Notes under the pieces: model-generated
What the model was told of the DNA's origin: nothing
Seen by the model: the letters and a program-made list of their open reading frames with translations, nothing else
Databases searched by the model: none
Part shown: one piece after another, positions 45,393-55,300 of the stretch
How the letters are laid out: each line of letters opens with the position of its first letter
Numbering within the stretch: the first letter of the stretch is position 1
Translations under genes and position numbers: made by a program
Assembly: GCF_002005465.1 (NCBI RefSeq)
Contig: NZ_CP014691.1
Span: 2,444,501 to 2,508,500, forward strand
Direction: 5' to 3'
From: Neoasaia chiangmaiensis
GTDB taxonomy: Bacteria; Pseudomonadota; Alphaproteobacteria; Acetobacterales; Acetobacteraceae
DNA: 64,000 bases

Positions 45393-46903
45393 CACGCGCC
45401 GTCGCCGCTGAAGAAGGTTCTCCCGCGAATATCCGTCGCAATCTGGCGGTGTTCGATTTCGGGAAAACCAACGCCAAGATGCTGGTATTCAATGCCGATG
45501 GCGCAATTCTTCGGGAACGGCGAACGCATGCGACATGGCCGGTCGATGACGGCCTGCGCGTGCTGGATGATGTCGCACTTCTGCGGTGGATGCAGGAGAT
45601 GCTGGTCGAGGCGGTAATCGCCTTCGATATTTGCGGCGTGATGATTACGACGCATGGCTGCACTTTCGCCATGCTGGGCGAGACCGAACTTGCCGTGCCG
45701 ATCCTCGATTATGAGGAACCGGTCCCAGCCGATATCGAGGCGGCATTCGATGCCATCCGACCGCCATTTTCGGAAACGGCCACACCTGCGATGGACCGGG
45801 GTTTCGCTTTCGGCAAACATATCGTCTGGCGTGAAATGCGCGATCCCGGACTGGCCGCGCGGACGCGCGATATTGTCGCCTACCCGCAATTCTGGGTCTG
45901 GCGGCTTTGCGGCGCGCGCGTTTCGGAGATTTCTTCCCTCGGTTGCCACACGCATTTGTGGTCGCCGGCACGTAACGATTTTTCATCACTCGTCGATCGG
46001 CGTGGATGGCGTGGGAAAATGCCGCCGTTCCAGCCCGCGGGCGCGATTGTCGGGCAAATGGCGATTCCGATCGACGGCCAGGCGCCCGCGACGATCAACG
46101 TCCATAACGGCGTGCACGACAGCAATGCCGCCCTGTATCATTATCGCCAGATCGTTCGCGGTCGCATGACGCTGGTTTCGACCGGCACGTGGGTCATCGT
46201 CATGAATCCCGTGTGTCCCCTGACGGCCCTGCAGCCCGAACGCGACATGCTGGCCAATGTATCCGTCGGGCGGGACCCAGTGCCAACCGCGCGCTTCATG
46301 GGCGGACGGGAGTTCGACATCATTCGGGCGGATCACCCTGTGACCATCGAACCCGCCGATATCGCGGCGGTAATCGGCGCGCAGATATACGCCGTGCCGT
46401 CTTTTGCGAGTGGCGGCCCGTTTCCCCATCAGGAAGGAGCGTTCGTCGATGCGGCGGGGCAGCCATGCGCCGTGCCGGATGCGCTGAGAACGGCGCTGGC
46501 GGCTGTCTATGTCGCGGCGATGATCGATTTCAGTCTGGATCTGCTGCAAAGTACGGATGCCGTCGTGCTTGACGGGGGGCTGGCAAAAGTATCGGTCATC
46601 CCCGCCTTACTGGCCGCGTTGCGGCCTCAACAGGACATCCTGCTGGGCGCCAATACCGAGGGCACGGCCTGCGGTGCGGCGGCGCTTGCCTATGCCACAT
46701 ATGGCGTCATGCCCTTCCAGCAGGAAAAGCCAGCACGGGTCCCGCCATTCGATCCCGCGGGCTGGCGCGACTACGTGCAGCGATGGCGCTCCCTTTCGCA
46801 AGTTCACCAACCCAACGACAATCATGCAGCCGCCCATCCGGCGCCAGTTGGAGACAGTCACGATGCGTCAAAAATCAAAACTGCCCCCGTTATTCCGGCG
46901 TAA
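45389..46903 (+). CDS. FGGY-family carbohydrate kinase (RhaK/FucK-like)
   Basis: 504-aa FGGY kinase with the N-terminal FDFGKTNAKMLVFN typical of the Rhizobium RhaK/L-fuculokinase branch, INVHNGVHDSNAALYHY near 230 and GGLAKVSVIPALLAA plus GTACGAAALA near the C-terminus. Second FGGY kinase within 4 kb, from a different branch than the minus-strand one. It starts inside the regulator stop codon (ATGA) and overlaps the next binding-protein gene by 41 nt. Substrate is probably a 6-deoxy-ketose or similar, not proven. Confidence 0.87.
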   Translation: MTRAVAAEEGSPANIRRNLAVFDFGKTNAKMLVFNADGAILRERRTHATWPVDDGLRVLDDVALLRWMQEMLVEAVIAFDICGVMITTHGCTFAMLGETELAVPILDYEEPVPADIEAAFDAIRPPFSETATPAMDRGFAFGKHIVWREMRDPGLAARTRDIVAYPQFWVWRLCGARVSEISSLGCHTHLWSPARNDFSSLVDRRGWRGKMPPFQPAGAIVGQMAIPIDGQAPATINVHNGVHDSNAALYHYRQIVRGRMTLVSTGTWVIVMNPVCPLTALQPERDMLANVSVGRDPVPTARFMGGREFDIIRADHPVTIEPADIAAVIGAQIYAVPSFASGGPFPHQEGAFVDAAGQPCAVPDALRTALAAVYVAAMIDFSLDLLQSTDAVVLDGGLAKVSVIPALLAALRPQQDILLGANTEGTACGAAALAYATYGVMPFQQEKPARVPPFDPAGWRDYVQRWRSLSQVHQPNDNHAAAHPAPVGDSHDASKIKTAPVIPA

Positions 46904-47852
46904 ATTACGGAAGCGATTTGTTCTGGGTGCCCTGACCGCCACCATGGGGCTCGCCGGGCTTGCCCACGCTGCCGATGATTCATCGGTTCATAAAATCGGC
47001 ATCACGGTCGGGAGCATGGGCAATCCATTTTTTCTCGCGACCATCAGGGGCATCACGCAGCAGGCGTCGAGCCAGGCGCCGAATGCGTCAGTCCAGAGTG
47101 TCTCGGCTGACTACGATATTGGCAAACAGGCATCTCAGGTCGATTCATTCATCGCCGCCGGTGTGGATCTCGTGATGTTCAATGCCGTCGATCATGCTGC
47201 GGCCGGGCCGCTCGTCAAACGCATGCACGATAACAGGATGACGGTCATTGCGTTCGATGTCGGCGCACCCGGTGCGGACGGCACCGTTACGACGAATAAC
47301 GTCAAAGCGGGCGAATTGTCGTGCCAGTATATTGTCGATCGCCTGAAGGGGAAGGGAGACGTCGTCATCGTCAATGGACCGCCGGTGACGGCCCTGATCG
47401 ACCGCGTCACCGGATGCATGGGCGTTTTTGCAAAGGCCCCGGGCATCCATGTCCTGTCGTCGAATCAGGACGGTCACGGTTCGCGTGAAGGCGGTCTGGC
47501 GGTGGCGCAAAGCACCTTCGTGCGTTTTCCGAAAATCGATGCGATTTTTGCGGTGAACGACCCTACGGCTGTGGGCGTGGAACTTGCGGCAAGGCAGGCC
47601 GGACGGAAGGATTTTTTCATCACGGCGGTCGATGGGTCGCCGGAGGTTGAGCAGTCCCTGCGCCAGGGCGGTGGACTGATCGCGGCCACGGCTTCGCAGG
47701 ACCCGTTCAGGATCGCGACGACCGCAACGCAACTCGGCATCGATATCCGTGCAGGTCGCGCCAAGACCGGTACGGTGCAACTGCTGGATCCCCACCTCAT
47801 CACGGCGGACAATATTGCTTCGTACCGAGGGTGGAACGCTTCCAGATCGTAA
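46863..47852 (+). CDS. Ribose-type periplasmic binding protein, orphan
   Basis: 329-aa ribose/xylose-type binding protein. The signal region is unusually basic at the start (KLPPLFRRKLRKRFVLGAL) and ends near GLAHAAD; the core begins HKIGITVGSMGNPFFLATI and includes ITAVDGSPEVEQSLRQGG. Start ATG 46863 has GGAGA upstream and lies inside the kinase 3' end; the frame from 46557 is a shadow. No ATPase or permease follows. It either serves one of the two complete importers in this region or acts in sensing. Confidence 0.85.
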   Translation: MRQKSKLPPLFRRKLRKRFVLGALTATMGLAGLAHAADDSSVHKIGITVGSMGNPFFLATIRGITQQASSQAPNASVQSVSADYDIGKQASQVDSFIAAGVDLVMFNAVDHAAAGPLVKRMHDNRMTVIAFDVGAPGADGTVTTNNVKAGELSCQYIVDRLKGKGDVVIVNGPPVTALIDRVTGCMGVFAKAPGIHVLSSNQDGHGSREGGLAVAQSTFVRFPKIDAIFAVNDPTAVGVELAARQAGRKDFFITAVDGSPEVEQSLRQGGGLIAATASQDPFRIATTATQLGIDIRAGRAKTGTVQLLDPHLITADNIASYRGWNASRS

Positions 47853-47885
47853 CTTACTTCATTGAATAAACAGAGGATAATCGTC

Positions 47886-48197
47886 ATGGCCACACCACGT
47901 TGCACGCTGACAGCCACCCTGCATGCCAGGCCCGAAAAACGGGAGGAGCTGCAAGCACTTCTGGAGACGTTCATCGACAAGTCCAGAAGCGAGCCAGGTT
48001 GTCTGGAATATCATCTGCAAGTCAGCAGCGATGACCCCCTGGTCTTCATGTTTTACGAGAACTGGGTCGAACGCGGCGATCTCGATCGGCACATGGCGCT
48101 CGACTACCAGCAGGCCTGGTTCAAGCGGCAGCCTGAACTACTGGCCAAGCCGGCCGAGATGAGGTTTTTCGACATGGTCAGCCAATACGATCGGTAA
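47886..48197 (+). CDS. ABM-domain protein (YgiN/antibiotic biosynthesis monooxygenase-like)
   Basis: 103-aa ferredoxin-like small protein: LTATLHARPEKREELQALL at the start, SEPGCLEYHLQ and VFMFYENW in the middle, the standard ABM pattern. GAGG lies about 10 nt before the ATG at 47886. Members range from quinol monooxygenases to sugar-metabolism accessory proteins. In size and position it recalls the mutarotase RhaU of rhizobial rhamnose loci, but the sequence pattern is ABM, not RhaU. Located between binding protein and aldo/keto reductase. Confidence 0.85.
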   Translation: MATPRCTLTATLHARPEKREELQALLETFIDKSRSEPGCLEYHLQVSSDDPLVFMFYENWVERGDLDRHMALDYQQAWFKRQPELLAKPAEMRFFDMVSQYDR

Positions 48198-48232
48198 TTA
48201 TTTTCGCGCTTTTTCAGAAGAGAATTTCGACA

Positions 48233-49285
48233 ATGGAATATCGCACACTGGGGCGTTCCGGTCTCAAGGTTTCGGTGTTGACGCTCGGAACGATGACGTT
48301 CGGCGGGAGCGGCGCGTTTGCAAAAGTAGGCGCGATCGGTCTGGACGTCGCGCGCAGGCAGATCGACTTATGCATCGATGCGGGGGTCAATCTTTTCGAC
48401 ACGGCCGATATTTATTCGGACGGTCTTTCCGAGGAAATTCTGGGACAGGCGCTGGGTGACAAGCGCAAGAACGTTCTTGTGACGACCAAGGCCCGTTTCC
48501 CGACCGGTGACGGGCCGAACGATCGTGGTTCCTCCCGTCATCATCTCATTGCCGCATGCGAGGCAAGTTTGCGGCGTCTCGGCACGGATTACGTCGATCT
48601 TTACCAGCTTCATGAATGGGATGGCCTGACGCCGCTTGAAGAGACAATGGCGGCGATGGATACGCTCGTGCGCGACGGAAAGGTGCGTTACGTCGGTATC
48701 TCGAATTTCTCCGGCTGGCAGACGATGAAAACCATGAATGTGTGTCGGGAAGGGGGACTCACACGGCCGATCAGCCATCAGATTCATTACACGCTTCAGG
48801 CGCGGGAAGCCGAATACGAATTACTGCCCAGCGCGGTCGATCAAGGGCTTGGCCTGATGATCTGGAGCCCGCTGGCTGGCGGGCTTCTGTCGGGGAAACA
48901 TCGTCGTGGGCATGCGACGCCTGAGGGCACGCGCCAACTGGCGCAATGGACCGAACCGCCGATCTACGACACGGAAGCACTCTTCGATCTTGTCGAGGTG
49001 ATCGTCTCTGTTGCGGAACGGAACAGCATCACGCCGGCTCAGGTGGCGCTGGCATGGTTGCTCACCCGCGACGCCGTCAGCACGGTTGTCGTCGGCGCGC
49101 GTACGGAAGCGCAACTGACGGATAACCTGAAGGCGGCTTCCGTCACATTGACACCGGAGGATCGGGCCGAGCTGGAACGGGCCAGCCAGAAACCGTTGCC
49201 TTATCCGTTCTGGCATCAGCGGGATACGGCATCCGACCGGCTTGGCGCGGCGGATCTGGCTCTTTTGCGACCGTTTCTTTCGTAA
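48233..49285 (+). CDS. Aldo/keto reductase
   Basis: 350-aa NAD(P)H-dependent oxidoreductase. Motifs: LTLGTMTFGG near the N-terminus, catalytic Asp/Tyr in FDTADIYSDG (about 52-58), Lys in VTTKARF (about 87), His in YQLHEWDG (about 126), and cofactor-binding VVVGARTEAQL near the C-terminus. Similar to the YajO/Tas-type AKRs. It ends the DeoR-kinase-binding-protein series and may reduce the aldehyde released by the aldolase or oxidise the incoming sugar. No clear terminator follows apart from a 6-bp stem near 49326-49349 without a T run. Confidence 0.9.
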   Translation: MEYRTLGRSGLKVSVLTLGTMTFGGSGAFAKVGAIGLDVARRQIDLCIDAGVNLFDTADIYSDGLSEEILGQALGDKRKNVLVTTKARFPTGDGPNDRGSSRHHLIAACEASLRRLGTDYVDLYQLHEWDGLTPLEETMAAMDTLVRDGKVRYVGISNFSGWQTMKTMNVCREGGLTRPISHQIHYTLQAREAEYELLPSAVDQGLGLMIWSPLAGGLLSGKHRRGHATPEGTRQLAQWTEPPIYDTEALFDLVEVIVSVAERNSITPAQVALAWLLTRDAVSTVVVGARTEAQLTDNLKAASVTLTPEDRAELERASQKPLPYPFWHQRDTASDRLGAADLALLRPFLS

Positions 49286-49962
49286 GGAGGGTCTTTCTGC
49301 GGCAGGATAGATTCATGCTCGATACCCCGCCCGATAATTTCAGGCGGGAGTTCTGATGCATCCGCAGAATAAGACCTTTTCGCGGAAGGATCGCGGAATG
49401 GTTTCTTCATTACAGAGTATGCATGGAAGTAATAAATCAGTTGCCGACGTCGGCTGGCGTTTTGAGAGGGGAGTCGGGCAAGGCGCGAAAATTCCTCGAT
49501 CAGTATTATGATTGAAGAATATACGCCCTTATCGCTATCTGCATGGGCACTGGTCTAATGCTTCTCTGGCGCTTCCATGAAGCGTGGCATGATGGATTTC
49601 CGACGACAACATTTCTCAAGAATGTTGTCTTTTCTTTAATGTATCGTGTGCGCATATTCCAAAAAAAACAAAAATATTAGTTGATAATGTCGTGAAGGCG
49701 GAATGATGGGCAACCTATTCGCGAAACGATGCCGGCGTAAAAGCCACGTGTATACCTTATGAAGGCAGTCGATTTTTCCTAAAAACGCATTCGGTATTTG
49801 TATAATTTTTATTTGTAGCGTGGATATTATCAAAGGCAACTTATTTTAACGGTTATAAACGTTCTTATAACATAATGCTGGACTAAATTGACGATGTGTG
49901 GTGAATGATGAAGCGTGTAAACCACACAGCCACTCTTACTTAAAAGTTCCGGACGGGCAGCT
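49286..49962. other. Long intergenic region upstream of the cellulose operon
   Basis: No gene found in 677 bp. It becomes AT-rich from about 49640, which suits the bcs operon promoter. A weak GC stem occurs near 49326-49349. No riboswitch-like structure was recognised by eye. Confidence 0.45.
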
Positions 49963-51000
49963 ATGAAGATGACGCGGCGGAGCATGGCCGCCGGTTTGGC
50001 AGTCAGTGGCGCATCGTCGCTGATTACGCTGCCGGCTCAAGGTGCCGATATCGCCGACGAGTGGAGGGGCTTTCGCCACCGCTATGTCAGCGATGACGGG
50101 CGTGTGATCGATACCGGGAACGGTAATATTTCACATAGCGAAGGGCAGGGCTATGGGATGTTGTTCGCGCAAAGTGCCGGCGACCGCTCGAATTTCGACC
50201 TGATATGGGGCTGGACCAGGGCCAATCTGACCCGTGAGAATGATTCCCTCCATGCCTGGAAGTGGCAACCCGCCGCGCCACATGTGACCGATACCAATAC
50301 GGCAACCGACGGCGATCTGCTGATCGCATGGGCGTTGTCGCGTGCCGGTCTATCCTGGTCGGAGCCTGACTACACCCGGCAGGCGCGCATGATCTTCGAT
50401 GCGTTGTCGCAACGGGCGACCCAATCCACCGCTGAATATAAGCTGCTGTTGCCGGGCCTGCATGGTTTTACCCATGCGCATCGCACCGTGGTCAATCCGT
50501 CCTATTATATCTTCCCGGCACTTAAGGCCGCGGCAGCGCAGGCTCCCACGGGAATTTGGCCGACCGTTCTGCGCGACGGGGTGAGGCTCATTGAGCGCGG
50601 CGTCTTTGGAAAATACAACCTGCCCCCGGATTGGCTTGCCGTGCCGATCGCCGGCGGCGCGCCGCGGCTCGCCAAAAACTGGCCGCCGCGTTTCTCCTAC
50701 GACGCGATACGCATCCCTCTTTATATGGCGTGGGGCGGTGTTCTTGCTGACCCCTTGCGGGCGGCCCTGGATCGTTTCTGGGGGGTGTGGGGATTGCAGG
50801 CGCTGCCGGGGTGGGTCGACCTCACCACGGGAGAGCGTTCGTCCTATAATGCGCCCCCGGGTTTCCAGGCGGTCGCTATTGTTTCCGATCCGGATCGCTG
50901 GGGGCAGCACCCGCTTCCCGGCGTGCGGGAGAGTGGGGATTATTACTCTGCGGCCCTTACATTGCTGGCCCATATAGCTGCCACGGAGATCGCACGATGA
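49963..51000 (+). CDS. bcsZ: Endo-beta-1,4-glucanase GH8 (BcsZ/CMCax)
   Basis: 345-aa periplasmic cellulase needed for normal cellulose fibre formation in acetic acid bacteria. GH8 motifs: catalytic acid in SHSEGQGYGMLFA (about residue 60), TATDGDLLIAWAL (about 112) and NPSYYIFPAL (about 180). The N-terminus reads MTRRSMAAGLAV, a twin-arginine-like signal, which is unusual and suggests Tat export. It overlaps the next gene by ATGA. First gene of the bcs operon. Confidence 0.94.
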   Translation: MKMTRRSMAAGLAVSGASSLITLPAQGADIADEWRGFRHRYVSDDGRVIDTGNGNISHSEGQGYGMLFAQSAGDRSNFDLIWGWTRANLTRENDSLHAWKWQPAAPHVTDTNTATDGDLLIAWALSRAGLSWSEPDYTRQARMIFDALSQRATQSTAEYKLLLPGLHGFTHAHRTVVNPSYYIFPALKAAAAQAPTGIWPTVLRDGVRLIERGVFGKYNLPPDWLAVPIAGGAPRLAKNWPPRFSYDAIRIPLYMAWGGVLADPLRAALDRFWGVWGLQALPGWVDLTTGERSSYNAPPGFQAVAIVSDPDRWGQHPLPGVRESGDYYSAALTLLAHIAATEIAR

Positions 51001-51455
51001 ACGAGTTTGCGAATTTTCCGCTGATGCGCGATGCCCTTGTAACCGCCCAGCCAGATCAGCCAGCGCCCGTGGCTGCTCCTGGAGAAGGCGTCAACCCGGG
51101 CTATCAAAGCTTCGATATGTTGGCGCGGCTTGAGGAGATCGAGCGGGCCGGCGCGGGGCAGGCATCCACACATGGACGGATGCCAGGGGACGATTCCTTC
51201 GGTGTTCTGCAGGCGAGTGATCCGGCGCCTGCCGCAGCGGTCGAACCTTCGATGCGGGCAGGGCAGGCGGCATCGCCTCCTGTTCGAGTGCCTTCAAACA
51301 GCGTGAAGGACAGCGTTGGTGATGGGCAGCACGCGAACAGGGATATCCCGGATGTCTGGCGCCGCCGACCGTTATCTGCCCTGTTTGCGTATCTGCGGGG
51401 GGAGGCTGTCGAGGCAGCCGCTTCCGAGCGCAGCCTGCGCGACATCTTCGGCTGA
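50997..51455 (+). CDS. Short BcsP-like cellulose accessory protein
   Basis: 152-aa, mostly low-complexity, Ala/Pro-rich protein. N-terminus LMRDALVTAQ, middle GYQSFDMLARLEEIERAG, C-terminus PLSALFAYLRGE followed by SLRDIFG. The short conserved ends around a disordered centre resemble BcsP/BcsO-type proteins that accompany BcsQ in other Proteobacteria. It occupies the position of CcpAx in Komagataeibacter but does not look like it. Coupled to bcsZ by ATGA; 69 bp before bcsQ. Likely a positioning or assembly factor. Confidence 0.6.
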   Translation: MNEFANFPLMRDALVTAQPDQPAPVAAPGEGVNPGYQSFDMLARLEEIERAGAGQASTHGRMPGDDSFGVLQASDPAPAAAVEPSMRAGQAASPPVRVPSNSVKDSVGDGQHANRDIPDVWRRRPLSALFAYLRGEAVEAAASERSLRDIFG

Positions 51456-51524
51456 AATGGGCTTTGCGCGGCACAGCGGCGCGGCACCGGTTCGATCGTT
51501 AATTTCACTGCTAGGTTATTTCGC

Positions 51525-52304
51525 ATGCCTCTAATTTGCTTTGCCTCGCCGAAAGGCGGCGTGGGCAAAACAATGCTGGCCGCCAATGTCGCCGGGCAAC
51601 TGGTGCGTGCCGGTGCACGCCAGGTGATTGCGCTCGATCTGGACCCGCAGAACACGTTGCGGCTGCATTTCGGCGTGCCGCTGGGGCAGCGTGACGGGAT
51701 GATGTTGCGGCTGGAGCAGCCGGCGGAATGGCGGAACGTCGTCGTCAACAGCCGAAGCGGCGTGTTGATGATGCCGTATGGAGCTGCATCCTTCGACACC
51801 GTGTTGCAGCATAATGCGAAACTTGCGGCGCATCCGGAGCTTCTGACCCAGCCGCTTCGGCAATTGGCGGCAGACCCCTCGACAACCGTCATCGTCGATA
51901 CGGTGCCGGGCCCGTCCTCATCGCTGGCTGCGGTCCTGCCGGCGACGGATATGCTGATCAGCGTGCTCGCGGCCGATGCGGCATCGCTGGCGCTGCTGGC
52001 CGATGTTAGGTCGGCGGCCTGCTACGGGTCGACGACCGCATCGGCACTCGATGGCCAGCGGATTCAGCATCGTGTCGTCATCAATCAGTTCGATCCGCTC
52101 AGCCGCCTGTCCACGTCCCTGATGAAGGGCGTCAGCGGCGTGCTCTCCCAGGATCTGCTGGGCATGGTGTTTCGTGACGAACACGTGGCGGAGGCCCTGG
52201 TCGCGCAGCAGCTGGTGAGCGATTACGCGCCATATTCACGTGCCGCGGCTGATCTGAGCGCCGCCACACAACGTATCGTTTCGAGCCTGAAAGTCGCTCG
52301 ATGA
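51525..52304 (+). CDS. bcsQ: BcsQ, ParA/MinD-like ATPase of the cellulose operon
   Basis: 259-aa P-loop ATPase with the deviant Walker A SPKGGVGKTMLAANVA at the N-terminus, VIALDLDPQN (about 37) and VIVDTVPGPSSS (about 125). BcsQ/YhjQ proteins localise cellulose synthase to the cell pole in enterobacteria. Overlap of its stop with the bcsAB start (ATGA) places it firmly in the operon. Classical Komagataeibacter bcs operons do not carry bcsQ, so this locus is of a different type. No ParB partner is adjacent. Confidence 0.9.
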   Translation: MPLICFASPKGGVGKTMLAANVAGQLVRAGARQVIALDLDPQNTLRLHFGVPLGQRDGMMLRLEQPAEWRNVVVNSRSGVLMMPYGAASFDTVLQHNAKLAAHPELLTQPLRQLAADPSTTVIVDTVPGPSSSLAAVLPATDMLISVLAADAASLALLADVRSAACYGSTTASALDGQRIQHRVVINQFDPLSRLSTSLMKGVSGVLSQDLLGMVFRDEHVAEALVAQQLVSDYAPYSRAAADLSAATQRIVSSLKVAR

Positions 52305-55300
52305 GGATCGGGAATGCCCTGCGGCAATGGCTTTTTCGCATGCTTCGCCGTCTCGATCTCTGGATTTCATCGACGTTATCGGGGCGCCATCGTTATCTGC
52401 TCGGCGGGCTGATGGGGATTGGTGGCTTTTCCCTGCTGGTTCTGGGCGCGTCGGCCTATCTGGACGTTCAGGAACAAAGTGTCGTCGCCGTGGCCGGCAT
52501 CGTGCTCTTCTTCCTCATCAATCGTTCGCCAAGCCCGCGTGCGTCGCTGATGTTGAAGTTCCTGTCGCTGCTGGTGTCGATGCGCTATCTCTCCTGGCGC
52601 CTCACCGAGACCCTGGTGTTCCAGACATGGACGCAGGCGATCCTCGGCTTCACGCTCGGACTGGCCGAACTCTACGCGCTGGTGATGCTGCTGCTGAGTT
52701 ATTTCCAGACCCTTCATCCGCTCGGTCGTAAAATCGTGGCCATGCCGGAGAATATCGACGATTGGCCGAGCGTCGATGTTTACGTGCCGACCTATAACGA
52801 GGACCTCAGGATTGTCCGCCTTTCGGTGCTGGCGGCCCTGACGATGGACTGGCCGGCCGACCGGCTGAATGTCTACATCCTGGACGACGGGCATCGACCG
52901 GAATTCATGGAATTCGCGCAGTCATGCGGCGCGGGATACATCACGCGCGCGAACAACAGCCATGCCAAGGCCGGTAATCTCAACCACGCCATGGCGGAAA
53001 CGAATGGCGACCTCATCGCCATCTTCGACTGCGATCATGTGCCGACGCGTTCGTTTCTGCAGAATATCGTCGGCTGGTTCACCAAGGATCCGAATCTCGC
53101 GCTGCTCCAGACGCCGCATCATTTCTATTCTCCCGACCCCTTTCAACGAAACCTTTCGCCCGGCGAAGTCGTGCCACCGGAAGGCAACCTGTTCTACGGC
53201 CTGATCCAGGACGGCAACGACTTCTGGAATGCCACCTTCTTCTGCGGTTCCTGTGCCGTGCTGCGCCGGACAGCCCTTGAGGAAGTCGGCGGCATCGCAA
53301 CGGAGACGGTGACCGAGGACATGCACACGGCGCTGAAGCTTCAGCGCCGTGGATGGGCGACGGCCTATCTGCGCGTGCCGATGGCGGCCGGTCTGGCGAC
53401 GGAACGGCTCATCCTGCATATCGGCCAGCGGATGCGATGGGCACGTGGCATGTTGCAGATCCTGCGCCTCGATAATCCGCTGATCGGGCCAGGCCTCAGC
53501 TTTGCCCAGCGTTTGTGCTATTTTTCCGCCATTGCCGGTTTCGGCTATGCAATTCCCCGGATTATCTTTCTCGGATCGCCGCTCGTTTACCTGTTTTTCA
53601 GCCAGACGCTGATCGCCGCGTCGCCGATGGCCATCGCGGTCTATGCGCTGCCGCACCTTGTGCACAGCATTGCAACATCGGCCCGCGTCAACCGCAACTG
53701 GCGCTATTCGTTCTGGAGCGAGATCTACGAGACGACGCTTGCGCTGTTTCTTGTGCGCGTCACGATCGTGACCCTGCTTTTTCCCCGACGCGGAAAGTTC
53801 AACGTGACGGATAAGGGCGGATTGCTGGAGCGATCGTATCTGGACTGGACGGCGATTTACCCAAACGTTGTCTTTGCCACCATTCTTGGGTCGGGTGCGC
53901 TGTTTGGCGTGTGGCGACTGGTCATGCAGAACAACAGCGCAATTGTCGTCAACGCATTATGGACGAACCTGCTCTGGATTTCGATCAGCCTCATCATCGT
54001 GCTGGCCTCGATTTCGGTCGGTCGCGAGAGCCGTCAGATTCGCCAGAGTCCGCGTGTGAATGTTCGTATGCCGGTGATGATCCGCTTTCCGGACGGTCGC
54101 CTGCTGACCGGACACAGCACGAATATGTCGAATGGCGGCCTATCGTTCGTTGCGTCGGATGTGCTGGACCCGATCGATGCAGGACAACAGATTCAGGTGC
54201 TGGCGGACGATGGCGGCACCATGCTTGCCATTCCGGCGGAAATTCTGCGCAAGACCGATGCGCACGTGCTTTCGGTAAAGTGGCGCAATTCAACCCTTCT
54301 GGAGGAAGCCCAGATTATCCGTCTCGTGTTTGGTCGTCCGAATGCCTGGGTCAACTGGGCGAACTATCCGCCGGATCGTCTGGCCCATTCGGCGTGGCTC
54401 GTCCTGCAAAGTATCCATTCCCTTTTCCGGGCACCGAAAAAGATTGCTGCGACCCCACCGGGACCACGCGCGGCGCCGGGTCGAGCGGAGAAGCGCGCGA
54501 TCATGCTGCGACCGCAAAGATCTTCGCTTCTGAAAATCGTCGTGGCGGCCCTGGCTCTTGGCTACGGAACCGACACACTGGCGCAGACGCCTCCTGTGGT
54601 ATCCTCACCACCGGCGACAGCCGGCGAACCGCCGCTACCGGACCTGCCGACGGGGAATGCGTCGCCAGACAATGGCGCATTATCGGCGCATGAGGCCGCA
54701 CCCGTCCCTGGTCTGGACATGGCCGACGGGCAGACGATGCTGCGCAGTTTTACCCAGCTCGGAAGCGCTGACATATTGCCCATGACACCGTGGATTCCGA
54801 TCCAGGGGCTGGAATTCGGCGTTCCTTCGACCCAACTGGTAACGGGTGCCACGCTGAATGTTTTCGGCGCGCTGTCGCCGAACATGCTGCCGGCCGCCAG
54901 TGGCGTTACGATTTTTCTCAACGACCAGTATGTTGGCACGATTCACGTGGATCGCGAGCATCCGGCCTTCGGCCCGCTCGCATTTCCCGTCAATCCGCTC
55001 TTTTTCAAGAACCGCAACGTTCTGACGTTTCATTTTGCCGGTCAGTACACCGAGACATGTGGCAATCAGGTCAGCGAGACGCTCTGGGCCCGCATCATGG
55101 GCAAATCGACCCTGTCGATCAGCACCGCGCCATTACCGCCAACGCATGACCTTTCAGGCCTTCCTTCGCCGTTCTTCGATCCGGCCGTTCGCGAAAAGGC
55201 CCGCATTCCGCTGGTTCTGGCAGCAGATGCCGATCGCGTAACGCTCAAGGCCGCCGCTATTCTTGCGTCGTGGTTCGGCAGTCTTACCGATTATCGCGGC

